A stretch of DNA of 48,839 nucleotides. Source: Pseudomonadota bacterium (GTDB taxonomy: Bacteria > Pseudomonadota > Alphaproteobacteria > Rhizobiales > Hyphomicrobiaceae). The notes below the pieces were generated by a model. The model ran no database searches and was not told where the DNA came from. It saw only the letters and a program-made list of their open reading frames with translations. Below, one piece after another: positions 39,984 through 48,675 of this stretch. The stretch lies in the NCBI GenBank assembly GCA_018242255.1, contig JAFECH010000002.1, positions 1 through 48,839 of the forward strand. The letters are read 5' to 3'. Each line of letters starts with the position of its first letter. The first letter of the stretch is position 1. The position numbers and the translations under genes were made by a program.

Positions 39984-40579
39984 GGCTGGTTGATCCTTCT
40001 CATGAGGGTTTGCGCCGATGAATCGAAGGACCGGCGGGGTGGTGCGCGGCTCGAAGACGGGCCCCGGCATTCCGAGGGACGTCTGATGGGTCGTTGAACA
40101 TCGCCCATGTTTTAGCTGGATGCTGTGGCGCGCAGCGACAAGCCAGTTGCGGCTTTTATGGACAAATCTTAAGCCCGAATATCGCTTGCAGAAAGAGGGA
40201 CTGGTCTTTGCCGGAACTTCGTCGCGGAGATTTTCGCCAGTTGTTTGCGCGCTTTGGCGAGGAGAGACTCTTGCTCGAACTAAGATCGTCTTAGGAGAAA
40301 AGTCACGACGCAGATAGGGCAGCTCGTTAATCTGCGCGCCACTCGTTGGCGATTACCGACATCGAACTTTCTATCGGCCTGGGGTCGGCCTTGCGATGGC
40401 GCAGCAAAGCAATTTGCTAGCCTCGCCTCATCGCAAGCGGGCCACGTACGAGACCTTAGAGGTCTAGTACCGGGCATTGAAGTCAGGTGCAGATTTTTTG
40501 CATTTTGCGGCGCAGCGTTACGATAAGCAGCGGACCGCCGTGCTACAATGAACCAAAACGCTCGCTATTCGGCCGCCCA
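39984..40579. other. 596-bp divergent region upstream of the NTE-like gene
   Basis: No gene was recognised. A plus-strand frame near 40094-40300 has no ribosome site. A 25-base dyad at 40446-40470 is the only clear feature; otherwise the region looks like promoter sequence for both flanking genes. Confidence 0.45.
40446..40470. promoter_or_regulatory. 25-bp dyad, possible operator
   Basis: GTAC-G-AGACCT-TAG-AGGTCT-A-GTAC: arms of 11 bases with one mismatch and a three-base centre. It lies 110 bases before the NTE-like gene and has the form of a dimer-binding operator; the regulator is unknown. Confidence 0.4.
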
Positions 40580-42406
40580 ATGTCGCCCAAGCGATTGACG
40601 CTATCCAGTGTCGCGACTTTCAAAGATCTTCCATTTGCAGCTCTTCGGCTTCTCGAGGATCGCTTGCAGCCAATCCATGTCGGTCGCGGCGAGTTTGTTG
40701 TGCGGGAGGGCGAAGCTGCAGACGCCCTCTACGTCGTCGTATCTGGGCGTTTCGCCGTCGAGGTCAAAGGATACTCCGGCACGGTCGCAGAAATTTCGCG
40801 CGGTTCCACAATCGGCGAGATCGCTTTTTTTGCAGGCTGCAATAGGACGGCGACAGTGCGCGCTATACGAGACGGAATAGTCGTACGTCTCACTCGCACC
40901 GACTTCGACTCAATCTCCGAGAATTCCTCCGCTGCTTGGGCCGCTATAACGGCGACGTTGGCGGAGCGTCTCGCAGCAGAAACACGACGCAAATCTGAGA
41001 TTAGCAATAATTTTTTGGCAACAAATGCGAGGCCACGAGCGCGCACCATTGCTATTGTCGGAGCGACTTCCGGATTTATGGCACCACCTTTCCTGAATGC
41101 ATTCGCAGACTCGGCTTCCTCGAAATCCGGCACGCTGGTCGTGTCGAGCACGACAATAAGCGACGTAATCGGGGGCCAGTGTAATACTGATCTGGATTTC
41201 ACCGCAGCGCTAAACGAACTCGAATGTCGATTTGAAACGATCATATTTATCGCAGATCCAGAACTGACCCGCTGGAGCGAAAAATGCATTCGGCAGGCCG
41301 ACGAGGTACTGCTCGTCGCATGTTCCGTTGACGCGCACGCAACAGCTACGGTCCCGCTCGGAAATCTCGAAGCCTTTGCACTGTCGGTTCATCCGCAGTC
41401 TTCGAGAAGGCTGGCGATCGTGCACAGAAGCGGCGGCATTGCAGAAGGCACGCGCCATTGGCTTGCTTTAAGAGAGCCTGCCATGCACCATCATGTGGCT
41501 CTGCAGTGCACGAATGATGTCGAACGCCTCTGGCGATTTCTGGCGGGCGAAGCTTTAGGTTTCGTTGCTTGCGGTGGCGGCGCTTACTGCTCAGCTCACA
41601 TTGGGGTGTACCGCGCTTTTCGGGAAGCGAGCATAGAATTCGACATATTGGGAGGAGCCTCCGGAGGCGCTGCGATGGCTGCCGCGTTTGCACAGGACCT
41701 CGATCCGCTTTCCATCACGTCTGGTGTGCAGCGAATGTTTGTCAAAGGGCGAGCCCTTTCACGATATACTTTGCCCAGATATGGCCTGCTCGATCACACC
41801 CATTTCGATACTCACCTCAGGCGCGAATACGGAGGCGTTCGCATCGAAGATCTTTGGAAACCGTACTTCGCTGTTTCGGCCGATCTGTCGAACTATGAAA
41901 CCTACGTCCATCGCACGGGATATCTATGGCAGGCCATCCGCGCGAGCTCGGCGATACCCGGATTGCTGCCACCATTTTACACTGAAGATGGGCGGATGCT
42001 CGTAGACGGGTCGGTCATTTCGAACGTGCCGGTCGAGACGATGCATGCGCTAAAGAACGGGCCAAATGTTGTTGTCAGCTTTCAAGGATCGGAGGGACAG
42101 AAATTTGAAGTCGACTACGCGTCCCTTCCGAAACGCACCGACTTAATTTGGCGGACACTCAATCCTTTCTCGAACCAACCATTGCCGTCGGCCCCATCCG
42201 CCGCAACAGTCCTGGTCCGTAGCTTGATGGCCAATCGCGATCATTTCGAACGTTATCTGCAAGTAGGTGATTGGCTGCTGGTACCCCCCACGCCGCTCGG
42301 AATGGGCGCATTAGACTGGCGTCGACATTCAGAAGTTATGACTGCCGCCTATGAATATACCCGTGAGGAAATAGCTTTGCGTAGGCCGGTTGGATATGCC
42401 GGCTAG
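40580..42406 (+). CDS. NTE-like protein: cyclic-nucleotide-binding domain plus patatin (fourth of four)
   Basis: A 608-residue two-domain phospholipase. The N-terminal cNMP domain (about 1-140) contains FVVREGEAADALYVVVSGRF and the phosphate-binding-cassette-like STIGEIAFFAGCNRTATVRA; a middle region (150-320) links it to a patatin domain. Nucleophile Ser361 in GGASGGAAM and Asp477 in MLVDGSVISNVP are intact. The oxyanion loop, however, reads ACGGGAYCSAHIG where the family has GGGxRG: the Arg-Gly is replaced by Tyr-Cys. It may therefore be a weakened or altered lipase. No signal peptide. The neighbours are the PQQ group (divergent) and a choloylglycine-hydrolase-like gene. Confidence 0.85.
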   Translation: MSPKRLTLSSVATFKDLPFAALRLLEDRLQPIHVGRGEFVVREGEAADALYVVVSGRFAVEVKGYSGTVAEISRGSTIGEIAFFAGCNRTATVRAIRDGIVVRLTRTDFDSISENSSAAWAAITATLAERLAAETRRKSEISNNFLATNARPRARTIAIVGATSGFMAPPFLNAFADSASSKSGTLVVSSTTISDVIGGQCNTDLDFTAALNELECRFETIIFIADPELTRWSEKCIRQADEVLLVACSVDAHATATVPLGNLEAFALSVHPQSSRRLAIVHRSGGIAEGTRHWLALREPAMHHHVALQCTNDVERLWRFLAGEALGFVACGGGAYCSAHIGVYRAFREASIEFDILGGASGGAAMAAAFAQDLDPLSITSGVQRMFVKGRALSRYTLPRYGLLDHTHFDTHLRREYGGVRIEDLWKPYFAVSADLSNYETYVHRTGYLWQAIRASSAIPGLLPPFYTEDGRMLVDGSVISNVPVETMHALKNGPNVVVSFQGSEGQKFEVDYASLPKRTDLIWRTLNPFSNQPLPSAPSAATVLVRSLMANRDHFERYLQVGDWLLVPPTPLGMGALDWRRHSEVMTAAYEYTREEIALRRPVGYAG

Positions 42407-42751
42407 CTTTTCGAAGCTGGTTCGTTCGACCTCGTGAATCTGGGAGTGCCAAGCATGCATTCGAGATCATCGAGATGCTTCCGCGTGCATCGGTGAAGTC
42501 ACGACGATTGTTTGGCGGATGGCCCACATTTTCTCAGCGAGACAAATCGGCAAAAAATTTCGATAAAATCGACGCAAAAAAGCCGACTGGCGCGCCGACG
42601 CGAGGAGGTGCCGTGTGAGATTTGTTTACACCTCTTTTTTTATATTTGAAGCCGTTCGGCGAGAGCCTCGTGTTGATCGTGGGAGGCGCGAATATCTACG
42701 AGAGCACCGTCTTGGAATACTCCCTGATCACAGATCAGTGTACGGAATTAG
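42407..42751. other. 345-bp intergenic region
   Basis: Contains a probable terminator (42605-42641) of the NTE-like gene. The rest is AT-rich before 42752 and shows no gene. Confidence 0.45.
42605..42641 (+). terminator. Probable terminator of the NTE-like gene
   Basis: Arms GAGGTG / CACCTC with an 18-base loop, followed by TTTTTTT. The large loop lowers confidence. Confidence 0.5.
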
Positions 42752-43852
42752 ATGAGCAACGACATGGAACGGAAAGAAATGAGATCCACGAAAAGACACG
42801 CGAACAAATGCGTAACCGCGTTGGGCGCGCTCGTGCTGCTGACTTCGACTACGCTAACACCTTGGCAGTCCGCCGACGCTTGTTCCCGTATTCTCTACGA
42901 AACGGGGAAAGGGACCTACATCGCGGGTCGCAGCATGGACTGGAGCGACCCCACTGCCCGGACCGCCCTCTGGGTGTTTCCCAAGGGCATGGAGCGTGAT
43001 GGCACCGGAAACAATCCTTTTAAATGGACTTCAAAATACGGTTCTGTGGTCGCTTCTTTCTACGACGCTGCCACGGCCGATGGCATGAATGAAAAGGGCC
43101 TCGCGGGCAACTTGCTTTATCTGACCGAGGCCGATTACGGTGACGCGGCCAAGACAGGCAAGCCGATCCTTTCCATTGCAGCCTGGCTGCAATATGCCCT
43201 CGACAGTTATGCGACCGTGCAAGAGGCGGTCGATGCCCTGAAGGATCCGCCCTTCGCGATCGTGGCTCCGGTGCTTCCCAACGGGCAGGCAGCCACCGTG
43301 CATCTCTCGCTTTCGGATACGAGCGGCGATTCAGCCATCTTCGAGTACCTTGGTGGAAATCTCATCATCCATCATGGTCCGCAGTACACGGTGATGACCA
43401 ACTCTCCCCCCTATAACCAGCAGCTCGCGCTGAATACGTATTGGGAGAAGGTTGGCGGAAATCGCTTTCTACCGGGAACGATCAGCGCCGCAGATCGCTT
43501 CGTTCGCTTAAGCTACAATCTCAAGTCCTCGCCGAAATACAAAGACGAGACTCTCGCGGTTGCCTCGGTCGTTTCGCAGATGCGCGCGATTAGTGTGCCG
43601 CTCGGCATGTCTGATCCGAACCATCCCAATATTGCCATGACGTTGTGGCGCACGGCGGCGGACCAGGGCACAAAGACCTACTACTTCGAGTCTGCGGTCC
43701 TGCCGGCTTTGATTTGGGTCGACCTGAAGCAAATTAATTTTGATAAGGGCACGGGCGCGAGAACCATCCCGATTAACCTCGATACGCCTCTTGGCGATGT
43801 CACGACCAAGTTCAAGCCCGCAACGCCATTCAAGTGGCTGGGGGCCAAATGA
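42752..43852 (+). CDS. Choloylglycine hydrolase / penicillin V acylase family (linear amide hydrolase)
   Basis: A 366-residue Ntn-hydrolase, probably periplasmic. The signal peptide (about residues 19-43) ends SADA and is cut before Cys44, which as the new N-terminal residue would be the nucleophile: CSRILYETGKGTYIAGRSMD. Other family residues are seen in MDWSDPTA, a NEKGLAGNLLYL segment, YTVMTNSPPYNQQL (catalytic Asn region) and VPLGMSDPNHPNIAMTLWRT. Members hydrolyse bile-acid conjugates, penicillin V or acyl-homoserine lactones; in a soil/water bacterium the last is the likelier, but nothing here decides it. The ATG has GGAA upstream. Confidence 0.9.
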   Translation: MSNDMERKEMRSTKRHANKCVTALGALVLLTSTTLTPWQSADACSRILYETGKGTYIAGRSMDWSDPTARTALWVFPKGMERDGTGNNPFKWTSKYGSVVASFYDAATADGMNEKGLAGNLLYLTEADYGDAAKTGKPILSIAAWLQYALDSYATVQEAVDALKDPPFAIVAPVLPNGQAATVHLSLSDTSGDSAIFEYLGGNLIIHHGPQYTVMTNSPPYNQQLALNTYWEKVGGNRFLPGTISAADRFVRLSYNLKSSPKYKDETLAVASVVSQMRAISVPLGMSDPNHPNIAMTLWRTAADQGTKTYYFESAVLPALIWVDLKQINFDKGTGARTIPINLDTPLGDVTTKFKPATPFKWLGAK

Positions 43853-44180
43853 GTGACTGATCCTGAATGAGCGTCGGCTGCGATCAGCGCCAGTCGGCTT
43901 AGGGTCATTTTTTTTCTAGACTGCAGAGATCAAAGCTCAGTGCATTGGACATCATCGAGACGCGTGCGCGTCTCGATGAATTCATTCGACGAGCGTCGAT
44001 CCGCACTATACTGAGTCGCCCTCGGCCTGATTGCAGCCCTGACGGTGCGCTGTGTGCGGCGGTTCAGTCAAGTAGAGTAAGGTTTTGTGCGAGTTGATAG
44101 AAAGTTGAGCAGCCTATGCTGGCGAGCGATCGTCAATAACTTAGTTGGCGGTGAACCAGTACGCGATATTTCGGCTTAGG
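43853..44180. other. 328-bp convergent intergenic region
   Basis: Holds a T8 run (43908-43915) after a GC-rich stretch and the hairpin at 43953-43978. No gene. Confidence 0.45.
43953..43978. terminator. Palindrome between convergent genes
   Basis: CATCGAGACGCG / CGCGTCTCGATG with a two-base centre, a nearly perfect 26-base palindrome. Likely a shared terminator or a dimer-binding site. Confidence 0.5.
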
Positions 44181-44744
44181 CTAATTTTTTACGGCGCCAT
44201 CAGCCTTTCCCGTCACATGGTCTTTCAACCCATCTGGCAGTTTGGATTTGATACTGGTGATGCCAGATTTAAACACACTGTCGATGGCGGCGCGGGCATC
44301 GCGATCTGTTTTCCCGTCGGCCGCATCGTACGAAGCCGACCAGACGATATCCAACTCATCGTTAGTGGAGTTGACCGAAAAATTCGCTTCGTAATTTTTT
44401 ACCGGCAGTGGACTTTCGACAATCGCATAGCGGTAGCCCGACGGGCTGAGACTCAGCAACCTCTCCTTGATCTTTCCACCGTCCTCCAAGGAGAGAGTAC
44501 GGTAGACAACACCATCTTCCTTGCCTTCCGTACATGAGCGCACCGCTGGGTGCCACTCGGCTATCTGGCAAAAATTGCCGAACCGCTCCCAAAGCAGTTT
44601 TGAATTGTCCTTGGCGGCCTTCCGATCGACTTTGATCTCTATCTTTTCGCTCGATGATAATTTCGCTGCAGAGGCGCCTTCGGTCACCCACGCTGCGCTC
44701 GCGATCATTGCCAAGAAGATGACCGCGCGACTTCGCATTGTCAT
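44181..44744 (-). CDS. SRPBCC-fold exported protein
   Basis: A 187-residue protein with a signal peptide (AVIFLAMIASAAWVTEGASA) and an SRPBCC (START/polyketide-cyclase-like) domain: LLWERFGNFCQIAEWHPAV, SCTEGKEDGVVYRTLSLEDG, IKERLLSLSPSGYRYAIVES and LDIVWSASYDAADG. The fold binds hydrophobic ligands. In quinoprotein-dehydrogenase operons such periplasmic SRPBCC proteins occur repeatedly with unknown role. It is last in the accessory operon, 30 bp after the YVTN gene. Confidence 0.82.
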   Translation of the reverse strand: MTMRSRAVIFLAMIASAAWVTEGASAAKLSSSEKIEIKVDRKAAKDNSKLLWERFGNFCQIAEWHPAVRSCTEGKEDGVVYRTLSLEDGGKIKERLLSLSPSGYRYAIVESPLPVKNYEANFSVNSTNDELDIVWSASYDAADGKTDRDARAAIDSVFKSGITSIKSKLPDGLKDHVTGKADGAVKN

Positions 44745-44774
44745 TTTTTCCACCACAGATCGATTGAGATGCGC

Positions 44775-45758
44775 CTATTTTTGGCCCGGTTTAACCGCGA
44801 CGCCCCAGGGCAAGCGACCGACTGGAACCGACTTTTCTGCCTTCTGCGTGGCAACGTCGATGACGGTAATGTCGTTCGTCATTCCGTTGGCAACGTACAT
44901 TTTTGTGCCATCTGGCTTCAGCTCGAGATGCCATGGTCTTTGACCGACCAAAATGTAATTCTTGATTTGGTATGTTGCAGTATCGACGACCGCTACTCGG
45001 TTGGAAGGCCCGAGCGCAATAAATGCTGTTTTGCCATCTAGCGTGAAGCGGATGCCGATTGGTTGCATCAGCTCGGGCCGAACTCCGGGCACGTCGAACA
45101 AAAGCTTCTTCTTGGTCTCAAATGTTTTTGCATCGATAATCGCGACGGTGCCGCCGACTTCCGCCGAAACCCAGACTTCTTTTCCATCCTTGGTGAAAGT
45201 GGCCTCTCGGGGCCGCGTGTCGACAAGGACGTTTGCCAGAACCTTGTTGGTCTTAGCATCGATGAAGTGCGCCATGCTCGTTTGCTCGGACGTATCGACT
45301 ATAAGGCTGTCGTCAGGCGAAACGGCCATGCCTTCGGGTTCGACACCTACGGGAATCTCCGCGATAGCCTCTCCGGTCGACCGATCCATTACCGTCACCA
45401 GACTATCGTCCTCGTTGGCGATGTAGATGAGATCGCCTTTATGATTGATAGCGAGGAGCTCAGGATCGGGACCAGATGCTGCGAACGATTTGATGACCTC
45501 GAGTTTGTCCGTATTGATAACGTCGAGCCGGTTGTCATCGCCGATGCAGACTATCAGTTCCCTGTAGTCCGGCGTCATCGCCATGCCTCGCGGACGTTTT
45601 CCGGTTGGAATGGTCTTGATGATCTTCAACGTATCGCTGTCTATGACAGTGACGGTGTTGTCACGTTCATTGGAAACAAAAATCTTATCAGCGTGAGCCG
45701 ACGTCGTGGCACTCAACAAGAGAGCAGCCAGGATCGTGCGAGTCGAAGGTCTCAACAT
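44775..45758 (-). CDS. YVTN beta-propeller, PQQ-catabolism associated
   Basis: A 327-residue periplasmic protein with signal peptide (ILAALLLSATTSAHA) and seven YVTN-type blades, such as DKIFVSNERDNTVTVIDSDT, GDLIYIANEDDSLVTVMDRS, KMYVANGMTNDITVIDVATQ. It matches the 7-bladed propeller regularly found next to PQQ-dependent alcohol-dehydrogenase genes; role unknown, perhaps cofactor or cytochrome docking. It lies 26 bp after the ABC-type binding protein and 30 bp before the SRPBCC gene, a tight operon. Confidence 0.92.
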   Translation of the reverse strand: MLRPSTRTILAALLLSATTSAHADKIFVSNERDNTVTVIDSDTLKIIKTIPTGKRPRGMAMTPDYRELIVCIGDDNRLDVINTDKLEVIKSFAASGPDPELLAINHKGDLIYIANEDDSLVTVMDRSTGEAIAEIPVGVEPEGMAVSPDDSLIVDTSEQTSMAHFIDAKTNKVLANVLVDTRPREATFTKDGKEVWVSAEVGGTVAIIDAKTFETKKKLLFDVPGVRPELMQPIGIRFTLDGKTAFIALGPSNRVAVVDTATYQIKNYILVGQRPWHLELKPDGTKMYVANGMTNDITVIDVATQKAEKSVPVGRLPWGVAVKPGQK

Positions 45759-45784
45759 GCGTAGTGATCCTTAATGCGCATCAA

Positions 45785-46984
45785 TCATCCGGATAGTTTG
45801 CAGGCCGTTTCCGGCGCATCAACGCCGAGCGTGTCGGTCAGATACGTCGGATGAAGAAAGCCTTCCTGTGGAGACATGGATACGATTGTTCGTGGACCTG
45901 TGAGGATGATCGGTTGGCGCAATTGACGGTCCCACGGACGAAAAGACATCCCCTGCCCTTTGAACCCCGCGACTTGAAATTGCGTCGACATGATATATGC
46001 GCGCCAGCCATCGACGTCCGACTTTCCCGACCGCGTAATGGCCTCGCCGAAAACCCGCATCGCCAGCCAAGCCAAGTAATCTCGTTCCGTCATCGGTCGC
46101 TTGTTCTGAGCGCGGAAGCGGGTCTGCAGCTGTATGCCGCCGTATTCCTCATAAAGCGGCGACCAAGCGACGGCCACGAGCCCCTGTGTGCCGGCGACAG
46201 GTTTCGGGACGGACGTTCGCCACAGAAGATAATCGCCGAAGCTATCCTGGGTATCGGCGACAAAGACGATATCATGCTGTGGTGCAGACTGCGTTCGCAT
46301 CGGGATTTGCGTTTGAATCTGTTGATGTCCCGTCTCAGAGTTACGATTGCCCGGATCGAACACGACCGTTCTCTCTTCGACAATGAAGCTTCCGAACTTC
46401 TTCGCGGCGCGCTTCATAGCATCAACGTAGTCGACATCCTCTTTGGTATTACCTTTGAGAAGAAACCAACGATTCCAGCGCTTCCAAGCCATGTATTGCG
46501 CGAGCGCATCGGCACGCATCGTCCAGCTCGGCGCGACATGAAAGAGATTGCGCCGGCAGTCCTTACCGCGAACATCATCGTTGCTCGTGCGCACGTTGAT
46601 GATGATGGCATCACGAGCCTCCGGAAGATCAGCAATGCGCAGAAGATCATCCGGCTCAAGATCGGCAACGATCAGGTGCGTGGTCTGAAGAAGCGCTTTC
46701 GCATCCGAAATGATGTCGCCGTTTCGCGGTGCGATCTTTTCCGACAGGTGATACGCCTGTCCGAGAAATCTCCCTGTGGCAAGATTATCGGCCAGTCCTA
46801 GTCGAGCGCCCTGCACGCCCTCGTCGGATATGGCCGGTTCGACGAGAGAAATCGGCAGGGGCTCGGGATAATCGCGCCCCAGATAGCCTATTTCGACATT
46901 AATACCAGGCGATGGAGCGAGATTAGCGTTGGCCGCTGAAATGATAGCGAACGGCAGCAGCCAAGCTAGACTTCGCATACGCAT
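45785..46984 (-). CDS. ABC-transporter-type binding protein of the PQQ alcohol dehydrogenase system
   Basis: A 399-residue periplasmic protein of the branched-chain-amino-acid-binding fold. After the signal peptide (SLAWLLPFAIISAANA) it has GINVEIGYLGRDYPEPL, TTHLIVADLEPDDLLRIADL, CRRNLFHVAPSWTMRADALA and DGWRAYIMSTQFQVAGFKG, the typical order of the PQQ-linked subgroup. It has no partner permease or ATPase gene in this operon. The upstream XoxJ-like gene ends 12 bp before it. Confidence 0.9.
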   Translation of the reverse strand: MRMRSLAWLLPFAIISAANANLAPSPGINVEIGYLGRDYPEPLPISLVEPAISDEGVQGARLGLADNLATGRFLGQAYHLSEKIAPRNGDIISDAKALLQTTHLIVADLEPDDLLRIADLPEARDAIIINVRTSNDDVRGKDCRRNLFHVAPSWTMRADALAQYMAWKRWNRWFLLKGNTKEDVDYVDAMKRAAKKFGSFIVEERTVVFDPGNRNSETGHQQIQTQIPMRTQSAPQHDIVFVADTQDSFGDYLLWRTSVPKPVAGTQGLVAVAWSPLYEEYGGIQLQTRFRAQNKRPMTERDYLAWLAMRVFGEAITRSGKSDVDGWRAYIMSTQFQVAGFKGQGMSFRPWDRQLRQPIILTGPRTIVSMSPQEGFLHPTYLTDTLGVDAPETACKLSG

Positions 46985-46996
46985 CTTCTGTACTTC

Positions 46997-48613
46997 TCAC
47001 TGCGTCGATTTCGGCCCGCCACTAGATGGCGCAGGCGTCGCGCTGGTCAGGAATTTCAGCGCACCCGATGCAGCTTCATTACCGGCCTCGGTCGCGATGT
47101 CGAGAGCGGTTTTTCCCGCCGCCGAAGTCATTTTTGGATCAGCCCCGGCGCGTAATAGAAGGCCGATCATTGGCGCATTGTTCTGGCCAGCCGCAATCAT
47201 CAAAGCCGTGACACCATCTTTGGACTGTGCATTCACGTTCGCCCCACGCTTTATCAACTCTTCGGCAAGCACGAGTGGGGTGGGACCATGCGCAAGTTGG
47301 TTCAAACGCTGTTGCGGTTGAAGTTGCGTCGCACAAACCATTAGTGGCGTCAGTTTCTCCGGACCGCTTGCTGCATCGACCTTGGCGCCCGCCTCGATCA
47401 ACGCCTTGGCTGCAAAGAACTGCCCATATGAGAGCGCGATCTCCAGCGCGGTGTAACCTTTCGTCGTTCCCTTCTCGATGTCTGCGCCATGCTTCGCAAG
47501 AAGCTGAATGGACGGCACATGATTAACATTTATTGCGTGCTGAAGGGCCGTCATTCCATCAATGTCTTCGGTGTCGACCTTGGCGCCAGCAGCAAGAAGA
47601 ATCTGCATCAGATCCGTCCGACGGATACTCGCGGCCGCGCCAAGCGGCAAAGCGCCGAGTTGATCGGGCTTGTTAACGTCCGCCCCCTTCTCGATCAGGA
47701 ACTTTATGCGATCGGCGTCGGCACCGACGATGGCGTTCATCAGCTCAGCGTTAACATCGACGCCCTGCTTCAGCCACGCCTCCAGCCGGGCACGCGTCAC
47801 GACTTGATCAGGCGACGCCTCGGCTGTGTGCTGCTGCGTCTTTTGAACCGTCAGATAGCGGTCCTCATAGGCTTGACCTTGTTGCTGCTGAAGAACACCT
47901 CGCGATGGTAGCGTGCCTTCGACGATGCAGTTCGAGCACTTGACGAGGGGCACTCCGTAGTCGTCGAGTATTTTAGCGATCTCGTCCTTGGCGTCTTCCA
48001 TCGCCATGTCGATTTTAAGTTTCAACACGACATCAGTGTTCTGAACGCCCCAGCCGAGCGAGAATTCGAGCGGCGTATTGTCGACCATCATGTTCACGGG
48101 CTGGAGTGTCAACGGCTCGCCCTTTTTCTTCAGCCAGCCCGCGAACGGCCCCCATACCGCCGCTACGTCGATCTTGCCATCGACAACGCGCTGAACCTGT
48201 CGCCAAGGCTGCTTCTCAGGTTCCAAATCGGCATCGACACTGACGATCTGCAGATCGACATTCTCCTTGATACCATGGTCTGCCAGAACTTGGCGCATCG
48301 CCGATTGCTGAAACACGCCGATCTTCAGTTTCTGCAATATCGGATCATCCATACTTTTGACGTTGAGACCCTTGTCGGAGCGATACGCGAGAACGTATGT
48401 CGAGCGGTAAAGCGGAACGGTGGTGAGAAGATCCGGATAATCCGTCGGCATGCCGAGGAGGATCTGACATTCATGATTATCGAACGTCTCGCGCGTGAGA
48501 CCGCGCTCGATATAGGGCCGCCAAAAAAAGGAAATATCGACGCCCATTTTTTGGCCGACGACCCCGGCGATTTTGTTCTCAAATCCGTCTTTTTTATCGT
48601 TTGAGAGCGGCAT
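46997..48613 (-). CDS. XoxJ-like binding protein fused to ankyrin repeats, 5' truncated
   Basis: A 538-residue frame. Residues 1-240 are the quinoprotein-dehydrogenase-associated periplasmic binding domain (XoxJ/MxaJ-like): NKIAGVVGQKMGVDISFFWR, LLTTVPLYRSTYVLAYRSDK, GKIDVAAVWGPFAGWLKKKG. From about 270 onward, six or so ankyrin repeats follow (KFLIEKGADVNKPDQLGALP, QLLAKHGADIEKGTTKGYTA, EELIKRGANVNAQSKDGVTA, GLLLRAGADPKMTSAAGKTA). The ATG at 48613 falls inside the family's conserved start (...DPGNMPLSND): the codons just before it still match (SDPGN), but the signal peptide and first strand are gone and an in-frame stop lies at 48635. The gene is thus probably broken, or the junction is an assembly artefact. 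Confidence 0.82.
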   Translation of the reverse strand: MPLSNDKKDGFENKIAGVVGQKMGVDISFFWRPYIERGLTRETFDNHECQILLGMPTDYPDLLTTVPLYRSTYVLAYRSDKGLNVKSMDDPILQKLKIGVFQQSAMRQVLADHGIKENVDLQIVSVDADLEPEKQPWRQVQRVVDGKIDVAAVWGPFAGWLKKKGEPLTLQPVNMMVDNTPLEFSLGWGVQNTDVVLKLKIDMAMEDAKDEIAKILDDYGVPLVKCSNCIVEGTLPSRGVLQQQQGQAYEDRYLTVQKTQQHTAEASPDQVVTRARLEAWLKQGVDVNAELMNAIVGADADRIKFLIEKGADVNKPDQLGALPLGAAASIRRTDLMQILLAAGAKVDTEDIDGMTALQHAINVNHVPSIQLLAKHGADIEKGTTKGYTALEIALSYGQFFAAKALIEAGAKVDAASGPEKLTPLMVCATQLQPQQRLNQLAHGPTPLVLAEELIKRGANVNAQSKDGVTALMIAAGQNNAPMIGLLLRAGADPKMTSAAGKTALDIATEAGNEAASGALKFLTSATPAPSSGGPKSTQ

Positions 48614-48675
48614 GTTGCCGGGATCGCTCCGCGGTCAGTTCACGCCTTACGGATATACACGGAAGGTTGTGAGCA
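48614..48675. other. Junction between two truncated genes
   Basis: About 60 bp between the 5' ends of the truncated XoxJ-like and xoxF sequences. On the minus strand homology to the XoxJ family fades beyond about 48628; on the plus strand xoxF homology starts at about 48676 after a TGA at 48670. No repeat, insertion-sequence end or recombination site was recognised. Confidence 0.5.

Noticed and set aside
42576-43900. Direct repeat of a GCCGACTGGCG-like sequence around the choloylglycine hydrolase gene
   Set aside because: The matches are short and imperfect (one on each strand); not enough to call an insertion boundary.
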